Positions 1 through 7,219 of a DNA stretch of 64,000 nucleotides are shown here, piece after piece. The translations under genes and the position numbers were made by a program. The stretch comes from JAGDMS01 sp050015455 (GTDB taxonomy: Bacteria > Desulfobacterota > Binatia > HRBIN30), in assembly GCA_050015455.1 (NCBI GenBank), contig JBEKBJ010000002.1, forward strand, positions 62,001-126,000. The letters are read 5' to 3'. The first letter of the stretch is position 1; each line of letters starts with the position of its first letter. The notes under the pieces are model-generated. The model made no database searches and was not told where the DNA came from. It saw nothing but the letters and a program-made list of their open reading frames with translations.

Positions 1-381
1 AACAGTCGGTCCAGGCAAGTGTATGGTTAGCCTTATTAGCCTGATTAGCCTGGCAGAGACGGTTAAGGTTGAACCCGCCGGTGTTTTCAATTAGTCGTGG
101 CAAGATCGCCGCAAGGGGAGTTGCGGCGGAAGATCCGCGCTATGTCAGACGCGGCGGATCTGACACGGCTCCGCGCCGGCGCCTCAGAGATCCGAGGATT
201 GATTCAAGTGGAAGGGCTACGAGTTTCGACACGAGATCAGCCGCGCTCGCAACGCTCAGCCCGCTTGCCGCCGATGCGGCCAAGCCCACTAGATCCGAGG
301 ATTCAGGGGTCAGCTTGCGAATGCCGGGCCCGCTTGCTGGCCGGAGCTGAGCGGCGGTCGCCTCCAGTTCGCGTACTAGCT
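1..381. other. No confident gene
   Basis: Reading frames here are short, rich in Arg and Pro, and lack recognisable domains or ribosome binding sites. The only structure I see is short TTAGCC-type repetition near positions 28-50 and a GATCCGAGGATT string that occurs twice (near 190 and 292). The next gene ends at its right border on the minus strand, so this is probably downstream intergenic sequence. Confidence 0.5.
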
Positions 382-2412
382 TCAGCCGCCGCCTGACCGA
401 CGTACGCTTATCAACGGGACACTGGAGTTGTCGCAGAACTGACCCACCGGAGCGCAAGGGGGCTGCCAACATCCATTCAACGCGTTGTCCACTGCGGTGA
501 GAATCTCATCCACCGTGATCTGGCCGTCGCCGTTGGCATCACCCGCCTGACACGCGGCCATCGGCGCGTTTCCGAGGGCCATATTCACCATAGTCAGAAT
601 ATCATCGACCGTGACCTGACCGTCGCCGCTACAGTCGCCCACGCACACGAGCGGCAGAAGGGAGACGACGACAAAACCGTCGGAGCCCACCGTGTTGGAG
701 AGCTGCACACCCTGCGGGCTGTACGCGGCAGCATTGCCAATTGACAGGCGATACGTACCTGGCAACGCGGAAGGGGCAACGCTGAAGATGCAGGTGTACA
801 GGGTTCCGTCCGGCATGGGGCTGGTGTTCTGAGCGGACTGAACGAAGAATCGCAAGGTTTTTGTGGATACATCGTCCTGCACAACACTCGCGACAAGCAA
901 CTTGCCGATCGCCGGGTTGACTTGGCAGTCGGAGGGATCGAGGCCGAGGATGCCAGGGTCAAAGCTAATGTCGTTGCCGGTGGCCGCGACGCTCGTCCCG
1001 GACGACCTGAGCGACACCGCCACCGTGACCGTGTCTCCCGGCAAGCCGTTGGCCGATCCAATATCCATATGCACAATGCGAGGCGTTGGGGTTAGTGTCG
1101 GGGTGGGGGTTCGCGTCGGCGTCTGGGTGGCCGTTGGCGTCACCGTAGCCGTTCGCGTCACAGTTGGCGTCGGCGTGATCGTGCGGGTTGGCGTGATCGT
1201 GCGGGTTGCTGTCGGAGTGTCGACCACGCAAAGTAGTGTGCTCTCGCACGTGGCGCCGTAGAGCACAGTGCAGTCCCCGCACGAACCGTTGATTGGGGCA
1301 GCGCAGCTTGTCGGACACTGACAGCAGTCTGAAGCTCCGGCTGGAGGTCCGGGCGAATTAAACTCATAGGCGCCGATCGAACAACTGGTTGCGCCAGTAC
1401 CGGGCCGGATGTACCCGCGCTGGTCGAGGTTGTTCACGGGCGGTGCGGCGCAAATTGTCTCATCACCAGCGTCGATTGCCGGGCTGCCGGCTTGGAGGGC
1501 AATGGTTTGGGTCGGTCCGCCGTTGTTTGCTAAACCCGCTGGGTCAAGCATCGGGTTGGTCGCAGGACCAACACCACACGTCCCATCCGAGTCCAGGTTA
1601 TGGCCGCCATCAGTAACGCCGCCGGTGCCGGCGCAATTGCCGCCCGCGGCGCTATTGGCGACGATAGTGTTCGTGACCGTCAGCGGGGTTTTGCTGTTGT
1701 AGATGCCGCCGCCGTAGTCGCCCGCGCTATTGTCGGAGAAGGTGCTGTTGGTGACCGTCACCGTGCCGTCGTTGAGGACGGCGACCTCGCTGAAGATGCC
1801 GCCGCCGAGGGTCGCCGCGCTATTACCGGAGAAGGTGCTGTTGGTGATGGTGACCGTGCCGCTCTCGTTTCCGATGCCGCCGCCGCCGTAGTTGTAGTTG
1901 CCGTGTGTGCTATTGCCGGAGAAGGTGCTGTTGGTGACCGTCAGCGTGCCGTAGTAGTTGTAGATGCCGCCGCCGACTACGGCGCTATTACCGGAGAAGG
2001 TGCTGTTGGTGATGGTGACCGCGCCCGAGTAGTTGAAGATGCCGCCGCCGCCTTCGCCGCTGGTCCCGTTTGCGATGGTCAGGTTCCGGACCGTGAACGT
2101 GACGCCAGTGCTCACGGAGAAGACGCCCACGCTGTTCCCGCCGCTGATCGTGATCAGACTCCCACCGTCAATGGTGGTGTCGGCGCTGATGTACTTCGTG
2201 CTGGTGACGGTAATCGTGGCGGCGCCCCCGCAGTTGAACGTGAGGTCGCCGCCGCCCGCAAGGGCCGCGTCCAACGCGGCTTCGGTGCAGCTGCCAGGGG
2301 TGCCGGTCCCGACGACGGCGTCACCGCGCGCGGGTCGGGGCGACCATGCAACGAACGCCACCACCGCGAACGTCGCGGCAATGCCGGCCCATTGTGGCAC
2401 GTGTGGGGTCAT
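382..2412 (-). CDS. Secreted beta-helix protein with Thr-Pro linker, cohesin-like and dockerin-like regions
   Basis: A 676-residue exported protein. Residues 1-30 form a signal peptide. Next come repeats of the type TNSTFSGNSA..GGGI(Y/F)N, typical of right-handed parallel beta-helix (polymorphic outer membrane protein-like) folds, and a Cys-rich patch. A linker of alternating Thr-Pro (TPTxT) follows, read from about positions 1080-1230. After it is a cohesin-like beta-sandwich (starts MDIGSANGLPGDTVTVAVSL). The C-terminus has two calcium-loop repeats, GDCSGDGQVTVDDI and GDANGDGQITVDEI, as in dockerin type I. The family role would be surface attachment or carbohydrate and protein binding outside the cell; no catalytic residues are visible. 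It stands alone, with no obvious operon partner. The modular reading is firm; the function is open. Confidence 0.8.
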   Translation of the reverse strand: MTPHVPQWAGIAATFAVVAFVAWSPRPARGDAVVGTGTPGSCTEAALDAALAGGGDLTFNCGGAATITVTSTKYISADTTIDGGSLITISGGNSVGVFSVSTGVTFTVRNLTIANGTSGEGGGGIFNYSGAVTITNSTFSGNSAVVGGGIYNYYGTLTVTNSTFSGNSTHGNYNYGGGGIGNESGTVTITNSTFSGNSAATLGGGIFSEVAVLNDGTVTVTNSTFSDNSAGDYGGGIYNSKTPLTVTNTIVANSAAGGNCAGTGGVTDGGHNLDSDGTCGVGPATNPMLDPAGLANNGGPTQTIALQAGSPAIDAGDETICAAPPVNNLDQRGYIRPGTGATSCSIGAYEFNSPGPPAGASDCCQCPTSCAAPINGSCGDCTVLYGATCESTLLCVVDTPTATRTITPTRTITPTPTVTRTATVTPTATQTPTRTPTPTLTPTPRIVHMDIGSANGLPGDTVTVAVSLRSSGTSVAATGNDISFDPGILGLDPSDCQVNPAIGKLLVASVVQDDVSTKTLRFFVQSAQNTSPMPDGTLYTCIFSVAPSALPGTYRLSIGNAAAYSPQGVQLSNTVGSDGFVVVSLLPLVCVGDCSGDGQVTVDDILTMVNMALGNAPMAACQAGDANGDGQITVDEILTAVDNALNGCWQPPCAPVGQFCDNSSVPLISVRRSGGG

Positions 2413-2529
2413 GGAAAACGTGTTCAGCCGGCGAAGTTTGCAACGCCTGGTAGGTGTCAGTCAAGGGACAAGGCCCCCCACTCATGCGAAACAACGGCGC
2501 CGGCGCCGAGGCCCCACCGCTCCTGAGGT

Positions 2530-2548
2530 GTCCCGCGAAACGCGGGAC
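2530..2548. repeat. Perfect inverted repeat upstream of small gene
   Basis: GTCCCGCG-AAA-CGCGGGAC: 8-bp arms around a 3-base loop. It lies between the divergent starts of the beta-helix gene (2412) and the 49-codon gene (2623), just upstream of the latter's promoter candidate. It could be an operator or an RNA hairpin. No T-run follows on either strand, so it is not a typical terminator. Confidence 0.5.
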
Positions 2549-2564
2549 GACATCACACACAACA

Positions 2565-2594
2565 TTGAACCAACGGCACCGGTGTTGGTATAAG
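2565..2594 (+). promoter_or_regulatory. Sigma70-type promoter candidate for the 49-codon gene
   Basis: TTGAAC (2565-2570) and TATAAG (2589-2594) are separated by 18 bp. The predicted transcript would start near 2601, about 22 bases before the ATG at 2623, leaving room for the AAGGAG ribosome binding site. Confidence 0.5.
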
Positions 2595-2622
2595 TCGGTT
2601 GACGGCGAAAGGAGCACGAGAG

Positions 2623-2772
2623 ATGGCAACCAAGAGCACAGGGCAAAAGAACCCCCCGCGGCCCCCGCGTCAGCAGAGTGACCGCGGTTACATCAAGCAG
2701 CAGAGCGGGGGTGGTGACATCAAAATACGTGAGCCTAAAGGCAAAGGAATCGGTAAGCTCAAAGTGGCCTAA
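2623..2772 (+). CDS. Small basic protein of unknown function (49 aa)
   Basis: ATG at 2623 follows a strong AAGGAG site at 2609-2614 and reads 49 codons to TAA at 2770-2772. The product (starts MATKSTGQKN, ends KGIGKLKVA) is basic and hydrophilic, rich in Lys, Gly and Gln, with no signal peptide, Cys or membrane segment. It looks disordered and possibly nucleic-acid binding. It has its own promoter candidate upstream and a GC stem with a T-run downstream. These three signals together make it a convincing gene despite its size. I do not recognise the family. Confidence 0.65.
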   Translation: MATKSTGQKNPPRPPRQQSDRGYIKQQSGGGDIKIREPKGKGIGKLKVA

Positions 2773-2782
2773 CCAAGAAGAA

Positions 2783-2835
2783 AGGCCTCGACCGCCGCAA
2801 AGCGACCGAGGCCTAGGGCGCACCGCGCCCCTTTT
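2783..2835 (+). terminator. Double hairpin ending in an intrinsic terminator
   Basis: First an inverted repeat AGGCCTCG (2783-2790) / CGAGGCCT (2807-2814), then GGGCGC-ACC-GCGCCC (2816-2830) followed by CTTTT (2831-2835). The second stem plus T-run is a classic rho-independent terminator 44 bases after the stop of the 49-codon gene. Confidence 0.75.
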
Positions 2836-3034
2836 CACGTACCGTCCCCTGCCTGAAAAACCCGCTGCACCTCGAGGAGACCAACCGCACGGCCAAAGCC
2901 TCGACCATTGACCACGCGCTCGCCATCGCCCGAGCGCGCGACGAGATCGCACGCCACTTTAAACCAACCGGCTCCGGCGAGCCGCGCGGAGAAAAGAAAA
3001 GCTACCGGTGCGCCGGCGCCCCGTTCTGTCTATA
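2836..3034 (+). other. Open frame without usual start; possible gene fragment
   Basis: One plus frame stays open to the TAA near 3034. It codes for a charged, helix-prone segment (LEETNRTAKAS then IDHALAIARARDEIARHF) and a Cys-containing tail. There is no ATG, GTG or TTG before that stretch after the upstream stop at 2814. It may be a fragment of a small DNA-associated protein or chance coding. No ribosome binding site supports it. Confidence 0.2.
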
Positions 3035-3044
3035 ATCAATCAGC

Positions 3045-3377
3045 ATGAAACGACACGACTGTGACTGTCGAGGGGGCGTGGTTGAGCAGATTGGAAGCTG
3101 CCTCGCCAGACTCTTTCCCGGCCGAGTCCATGAGGAGCATGACCGGAACACTGGGAACCACACGTTCACCATTGACGAGCGCCTTCTCCAAGTTCCACCC
3201 ACCGAGCCGCACCTCCTCCATTATCAAGTTGTGGTGCCGTTCGAGTTTCGCGAGGACACCAGCGACGCGCCCTCGCAGGCTCTGGCAAACATCCTGAAGG
3301 CTGATATCTTGGTGGACGCCTTGCGGAAACACACGCGCGTGCTCGTTACCACGAAGGGCTTGCAGGCCCTTTCGTAA
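3045..3377 (+). CDS. Hypothetical protein (110 aa), possibly from a leaderless transcript
   Basis: The frame starts 9 bases after a perfect TATAAT (3031-3036), so any transcript from it would be nearly leaderless; no ribosome binding site is visible. The predicted protein is soluble. Its C-terminal half (from VVPFEFRED to VTTKGLQALS) has a plausible alpha/beta pattern, while the N-terminal half is His and Cys rich and less protein-like. The minus strand of the same interval also has an open frame (3036-3332), so the coding strand is uncertain. No family recognised. Confidence 0.3.
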   Translation: MKRHDCDCRGGVVEQIGSCLARLFPGRVHEEHDRNTGNHTFTIDERLLQVPPTEPHLLHYQVVVPFEFREDTSDAPSQALANILKADILVDALRKHTRVLVTTKGLQALS

Positions 3378-3503
3378 ATAGAAAGAGCCCCGGCCGCTTT
3401 CACAACCGAGGCCTGCAGACGTTCACCGTCCGCCGTACCGAGGCCATAGGAGTCGTCAACCTGCGCTCGGCCAGTAAATCGCGCGCCGCAAGAGGCAGAG
3501 ACG

Positions 3504-3863
3504 TCAAGCTGACCGGCCGGCTTCCCAGTACGCCTGTGAGACGACCCCGTACAAACCAAAGAACGCCCGCGACAGGTCGTCCAGTTCGTGCTCACTCAGG
3601 GCAGCAGCACGTTCTCTGAACGTGCCCGCCCCTTCCATGATCGCCCGGATCTTCTGCACGTGATCCTCGCCGCCCGCTGGCGTTGGCTTCTCGTGGAAGG
3701 CTATCGAGAACTCAAGCATGGCGCCTTCGATTCGATCAACCGCTTTCATCGTGAGCGATCCGAGGACGCTCACCGCCGTCTGCAGCTTTTCGTGTTGGTA
3801 GCTCAGGATCGACACGCCAGGACTTATAGCCGCGATCATCGCGTCATCCTGTTGGTCACACAC
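3504..3863 (-). CDS. Hypothetical helical protein downstream of the cyclase-like gene (119 aa)
   Basis: A soluble, alpha-helical protein starting MCDQQDDAMIAAISPGVSIL and ending SQAYWEAGRSA. It has no membrane segment, signal peptide or known catalytic motif. It begins 15 bases after the stop of the cyclase-like gene on the same strand, so the two are probably co-transcribed. If the upstream protein makes a cyclic nucleotide this could be its partner or effector, but nothing in the sequence shows an effector domain such as TIR or a transmembrane pore. The pairing is inference from spacing. Confidence 0.55.
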   Translation of the reverse strand: MCDQQDDAMIAAISPGVSILSYQHEKLQTAVSVLGSLTMKAVDRIEGAMLEFSIAFHEKPTPAGGEDHVQKIRAIMEGAGTFRERAAALSEHELDDLSRAFFGLYGVVSQAYWEAGRSA

Positions 3864-3878
3864 ACGTTTGCTCCCCGG

Positions 3879-4796
3879 CTACGACGGGCCTGCATGCCCA
3901 CGACGACCAGCAGGTTCCCACAAGGCCTTCCGCCCTGCAAGATACTCGTTGAGCCGCTTGTACCTGGACGTGAGTTTGGTGTCGCCTTTGAGCGTGAACC
4001 GGACCAGCTCGCGAGAGGCGAACTCGTAGACCTGCGTAAGAGTCTCGGGGCGTACGGCGTTGGCACCAATTTCTCGGACCGCCTCACCAAGATAATCTAA
4101 AATTACCTTCCCGTCCGAATCGCGAGCGAGAAAACGCAGGCAACGCTCAGCGGTTCGCTTGGCACACGTCGCTGGGATACTGGATGTGGGCTGGTCGCGG
4201 ACAAACTGTAGGTAGCTTATCAACTCGTCACCGACCGTGATCCGCGGGTAGTCCGACACGTCGTGTTCCAGGGTATAAGCGCGTTCCAGCGCAGCGCCGT
4301 AGACCTCGCCGCTATCGAGCTGGGCACCGACTCCAACGTCGATCCCACCCCGTAGCGCGTGGCCCAAGCCTAGGGAATTCAGGGGCATGATGGCCGACGC
4401 TAGCAGTGCTGCATGCACGCCGTTTATCGGTGTGCAGTGGTCGTCATGGCTGCGAAGCGGGACAGAGACAACGAACGAGTCTGAGAAACCATAAAACAGG
4501 ACTTCCGATCGACGGAGCCCACGCAGGGCCTCTTGCTCTGGTTCGGGGAGGGACTTCAGAAAGTCGGCTGGCTTGCTGTAGCTATCAAAGAGGGTCTTGA
4601 ACAGCTCGCGAAGCTGCAGGACGCAACCAAGGGTACGCTTAAGCGCGGCTGACGCCTGACGGAGTTCCGCATCGTTTTGGGGGAGGGTCGTGAGCCGGCG
4701 AAGCTCATCACGCTGCCCAAGCACGTCGAGATAGACTACCAGGAAGTGTTGTATTACCGGCGCCCCGCGCTGGAGCTCAGGTCGCTGGGACCCCAT
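3879..4796 (-). CDS. Class III nucleotidyl-cyclase-like protein
   Basis: A 305-residue soluble protein. The order of motifs follows the class III adenylate/guanylate cyclase fold: a first strand with FLVVYLDVLG (Asp24, the position of the first metal ligand); FYGFSDSFVVSV (Asp106, where the family has its GDG/GDA hairpin and second metal ligand); RGGIDVGVG (Arg149, where the family reads RVGIHTG); and EVYGAALERAYTLE followed by DYPRITVGDEL, matching the family's GDVVNLAARLE...ILVSDEL. Single-domain proteins of this type occur as Pycsar-like defence cyclases and as uncharacterised proteins. The C-terminal 80 residues are helical. The fold assignment is by motif only; the nucleotide product cannot be told. 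Confidence 0.5.
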   Translation of the reverse strand: MGSQRPELQRGAPVIQHFLVVYLDVLGQRDELRRLTTLPQNDAELRQASAALKRTLGCVLQLRELFKTLFDSYSKPADFLKSLPEPEQEALRGLRRSEVLFYGFSDSFVVSVPLRSHDDHCTPINGVHAALLASAIMPLNSLGLGHALRGGIDVGVGAQLDSGEVYGAALERAYTLEHDVSDYPRITVGDELISYLQFVRDQPTSSIPATCAKRTAERCLRFLARDSDGKVILDYLGEAVREIGANAVRPETLTQVYEFASRELVRFTLKGDTKLTSRYKRLNEYLAGRKALWEPAGRRGHAGPS

Positions 4797-5004
4797 GCTC
4801 GCTTTCCGCGTTTACGCAAATACCACACCGGCCGAAAACCCGCACTACCGGCGCCCCGTCGCGTTCCGCCCGCAAAAGCCGACGCAGGGCCTGATCTTCC
4901 ACGGAAAAAACGCGAGTCTTTCTGCGGAGCCGATCAGAGTCCCCGTCACGGTGTCGCCTTGTTCAGACTTTCCGACAGCCTGCCCCGGCAGCACGGTAAT
5001 TCAA

Positions 5005-5035
5005 AAAGCCGCCGGAGAACTCCTCCAGACGGCTC
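5005..5035. repeat. 31-bp dispersed stem-loop repeat, copy 1
   Basis: Starts AAAGCCGCCGGAGAACTCCT and ends AGACGGCTC. It is identical over 31 bases to 6277-6307. The ends AGCCG and CGGCT pair, with GGAG/CTCC inside, so the element can fold into a short hairpin like REP-type elements. The flanking sequences of the two copies differ, which fits a dispersed repeat rather than a large duplication. Confidence 0.7.
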
Positions 5036-5045
5036 GACTCCAATC

Positions 5046-5126
5046 CGTCATGCCCGCAATCCTCTAGCGGGCATCCAGGGGGGGGCGGGCAGGATGGATT
5101 CCCGCTTGAAGACTGCGGGAATGACG
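5046..5126. repeat. MITE-like element of two hairpins
   Basis: Bounded by CGTCAT (5046-5051) and ATGACG (5121-5126). The left hairpin is ATGCCCGC/GCGGGCAT (5050-5057 with 5067-5074); the right is ATTCCCGC/GCGGGAAT (5098-5105 with 5115-5122). This is the widespread CGTCATTCCCGC...GCGGGAATGACG class of bacterial palindromic repeats. Confidence 0.7.
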
Positions 5127-5334
5127 AAATGCGCTGGTTGATGGGCACTCCAAGTCGGTGTCTTCCGCGGTTGGTTCTCTCGTGAACCGGGTGGCGACTG
5201 GCTGCCGGGCATTTCTTGACACCTTCTGGATCGTGAGTCCTGCCGGCCCCGCGGAATGGTGGCGGCTGTTGGTGAGTCGCGTGAGGCCGTTGACAGCAGC
5301 GGGTGCGCCTCAACGCGGTGGTGGCCACTGATCC

Positions 5335-5709
5335 TCAAGCTGCCTCGCTGTCCTCGGATGGGCGGATGAGCGACTCCGCCGGAATGCCGAGGCCCTTGTG
5401 CAGGCGCCAGATCATCTTCAGAGTGAGCGGACGCTTTCGGTTGAGCACCTCGTAGACGCGGTTTGGGCGGCCCAGCATCGGTTCGAGGTCCTTCACCGAA
5501 AGGCCGCGCTGCTCCATCACGAATGTGATCGCCGCGACCGGATCCGGCAAATCCATCGGGAAGTGCTTGCGCTCATACGCTTCGACGAGCGTCACCATCA
5601 CATCTAGGCGCTCTCCCTCGGGAGAGTTGGGGCGGGCCGTCATGAGCGACTCTATCTCCTTGAGCGCCGCCCGGTAGGCGGCTTTGGTCTTCAAGGGTTT
5701 GATGTCCAT
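5335..5709 (-). CDS. higA: HigA-type antitoxin with helix-turn-helix
   Basis: A 124-residue protein starting MDIKPLKTKAAYRAALKEIE. The N-terminal half is the helical antitoxin region of the COG5499 type; the C-terminal half (QRGLSVKDLEPMLGRPNRVYEVLNRK..LTLKMIWRLHKGLGIP) is an XRE-family helix-turn-helix. I use the ATG at 5709 because GGAG lies 8 bases upstream; the frame opens further up but runs through the toxin gene. It follows higB by 13 bases, the usual toxin-first order of hig loci. It should neutralise HigB and repress the operon through the palindrome at 6035-6053. Confidence 0.85.
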   Translation of the reverse strand: MDIKPLKTKAAYRAALKEIESLMTARPNSPEGERLDVMVTLVEAYERKHFPMDLPDPVAAITFVMEQRGLSVKDLEPMLGRPNRVYEVLNRKRPLTLKMIWRLHKGLGIPAESLIRPSEDSEAA

Positions 5710-5722
5710 GGCAATTGCTCCT

Positions 5723-6031
5723 TCAGATAGTTTGCGCGTCGATGCGATCGTACTGCGCATGCGTACCGAGGAATCGCACATACACGACTCGATACGGAAA
5801 GTTGATCCACACTGCCAATCGGTACTTGTTGCCGGCGATGTTGAATACCACCCGGCCATTCTTCAGGACACTGGCATTGCCGAAGTCGGCCTTCACATCC
5901 GCCGGAGATGACCACTCAGCATGCAGCGCGTGTCTGTACCAGGCGAGCGTTGGCTCTCTCGCGTCTGCATATGCTGGATTGCTCTCCCAGAATGCCTTGA
6001 GGGTGGATAGCGCGATGACCCGCATGCCCAA
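5723..6031 (-). CDS. higB: HigB-type toxin (RelE fold mRNA interferase)
   Basis: 102 residues, the normal size for HigB. It begins MGMRVIALSTLKAFWESNP and contains the family signature: FNIAGNKYRLAVWINFPYRVVYVRFLGTHAQYDRI, with basic and aromatic residues lining the expected catalytic face and the late HAQYD motif. HigB toxins cleave mRNA at the ribosome. It is the first gene of a two-gene operon with higA. A perfect palindrome lies 3 bases upstream of the start codon. Confidence 0.87.
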   Translation of the reverse strand: MGMRVIALSTLKAFWESNPAYADAREPTLAWYRHALHAEWSSPADVKADFGNASVLKNGRVVFNIAGNKYRLAVWINFPYRVVYVRFLGTHAQYDRIDAQTI

Positions 6032-6034
6032 GCA

Positions 6035-6053
6035 TAGTCCCAGGTTGGGACTA
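6035..6053 (-). promoter_or_regulatory. Palindromic operator of the higBA operon
   Basis: TAGTCCCA-ACC-TGGGACTA on the minus strand: 8-bp perfect arms, 3-base centre, ending 3 bases before the higB start codon. Toxin-antitoxin operons are normally autorepressed at such palindromes; the HTH of HigA is the expected reader. Confidence 0.65.
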
Positions 6054-6364
6054 GCGCAAGCATTGCCGCTGCCGGAGGCCGCGGTGCGCCCCGAGTATCA
6101 GAAGGGCGGCGCCGCACAGCGGAACTGCCAGCTGGACGTGCGTATTTGGCAACTATTGCCCAGCGGTTGAAACCGCGGCTACAAAAGCACCAAGCCCACC
6201 GGTGTGGGTGTTGGGCTCCCAGCCTCTCCACCGATGCAGTTGACACCGGGTGGGGGAGTCCGCAGCCAGGCACTTGAAAGCCGCCGGAGAACTCCTCCAG
6301 ACGGCTCTTGGAACTTCGTGCGAGACGCTGACCCACAACAACTGAGAACGTGTCACACACGCCG
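6054..6364. other. Intergenic region with palindromic repeats
   Basis: No gene seen. It includes a perfect 14-base palindrome GCGGTT-GA-AACCGC (6163-6176) and the second copy of the 31-base stem-loop repeat (6277-6307). Confidence 0.5.
6277..6307. repeat. 31-bp dispersed stem-loop repeat, copy 2
   Basis: Identical over 31 bases to 5005-5035 (starts AAAGCCGCCGG, ends ACGGCTC), with different flanks. The two copies bracket the higBA operon. Confidence 0.7.
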
Positions 6365-6724
6365 TCAACCCTCTTCACCGGCCCGGGCACGATCGAGGAG
6401 CGCCGCACATTCCCGCCGCAGCACCGGGACGTCCGTCTCGACGATCGCCCAGACGAGGGCGTCGTCCACCGTTGGGTACTCGTGAGTCAGCTGATTGCGG
6501 AAGTCGACTATCCGCCGCGCATGCGTAATTGCGTCGAAGGTCTCGGCTGCCAGACGAAAGAGCGCCGCGATGGCTTCGCCGATGATGATGAACTCACGCT
6601 CGACGGAGGAGCGCACGAGCCGGTTAGCTTCATATGCAGCTAGATCGAGCCCGCGGACGGCGTTTGCGATCGCGTCGCACGACTCGACAATGTCAGCGAG
6701 ATAGGCGCGCGCGTCACGCGGCAT
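6365..6724 (-). CDS. hepT: HepT-type HEPN toxin (DUF86)
   Basis: 119-residue helical protein with the HEPN RNase/AMP-acceptor motif R-x4-H: Arg76 to His81 in RNQLTHEY, including the downstream Tyr83 that is AMPylated in characterised HepT proteins. The N-terminus (LADIVESCDAIANAV) and the REFIIIGEAIAAL segment fit DUF86. The start overlaps the end of the upstream nucleotidyltransferase gene by 11 bases, so the pair is translationally coupled. In this family the nucleotidyltransferase silences the toxin by attaching AMP to the Tyr. Confidence 0.88.
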   Translation of the reverse strand: MPRDARAYLADIVESCDAIANAVRGLDLAAYEANRLVRSSVEREFIIIGEAIAALFRLAAETFDAITHARRIVDFRNQLTHEYPTVDDALVWAIVETDVPVLRRECAALLDRARAGEEG

Positions 6725-7022
6725 AGAGCAGCTGCTTCGTGCGCTCGATGTCCCGAGCGATGTAGGGGTTCTTGACGGCTCCCACCATAACCAGGTCGAC
6801 GTCGCGGTTCAGCAGCTGGCGGAACTCATCGAGCAACCCGAAGTACGCTTCGACTCGCGCGTACGGCTCCATGGGCTCGAACTCGACGAGGAGATCCACA
6901 TCGCTCTCGTCCGCCTTGAAATCGTCGCGCAACGCTGAACCGAAGACCTCAAGGCGAGCCACACCGTGACGCGCACACGCGTCCACGATCGCTTCGCGCT
7001 TGCTCTGCAGTAGACCGACCAC
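6714..7022 (-). CDS. mntA: MntA-type minimal nucleotidyltransferase antitoxin
   Basis: A minimal nucleotidyltransferase with the motif GSALRDD...SDVDLLVEF: Gly-Ser followed by the two metal-binding Asp of DxD. I prefer the GTG at 7022 because GGGAGG sits 6 bases upstream; a GTG six codons earlier (7040) has no ribosome binding site. It is the antitoxin partner of HepT, adding AMP to the toxin tyrosine. The C-terminal segment KNPYIARDIERTKQLLYA is typical of the family. Confidence 0.85.
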   Translation of the reverse strand: MVGLLQSKREAIVDACARHGVARLEVFGSALRDDFKADESDVDLLVEFEPMEPYARVEAYFGLLDEFRQLLNRDVDLVMVGAVKNPYIARDIERTKQLLYAA

Positions 7023-7039
7023 GATGCACCTCCCGCTCA

Positions 7040-7201
7040 CATCTTACCCGTGAAGCGCAGAGGACGCTATCGCGAGGCTCGTGTGCTGAGCTTCAACGGG
7101 TTGGTGACCTATTGCGAGCCAGCCTACGGGCCGTCAAGAACTCGTACTACGAGTCCGTCGAGGAGCTGGCGGCGGCGTACCGCTTTGCACAATCATCCTG
7201 A
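7040..7201 (+). pseudogene. Possible C-terminal gene fragment
   Basis: An open frame ends at TGA 7199-7201 and codes for a helical C-terminus (AELQRVGDLLRASLRAVKNS, then ESVEELAAAYRFAQSS). It has no start codon after the last upstream stop. The composition looks like real protein, so I take it as the tail of a lost gene ending 18 bases before the next gene. Weak. Confidence 0.3.
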
Positions 7202-7219
7202 CTGTGCCAGCGTACGAGC

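Larger units (their letters stand above)
4797..5334. other. Intergenic region with two dispersed palindromic repeats
   Basis: No credible gene on either strand. The interval holds a 31-base repeat (5005-5035) that recurs at 6277-6307 and an 81-base double-hairpin element (5046-5126). Both are listed separately. Confidence 0.55.

Noticed and set aside
1600..2526. Long plus-strand frame rich in Val, Ala and Gly-Asp
   Set aside because: Antisense shadow of the beta-helix repeats; no ribosome site and a biased composition.
2482..2952. 156-codon minus-strand frame
   Set aside because: It overlaps the whole 49-codon transcription unit with promoter and terminator on the plus strand; composition is Arg/Gly/Pro-rich.
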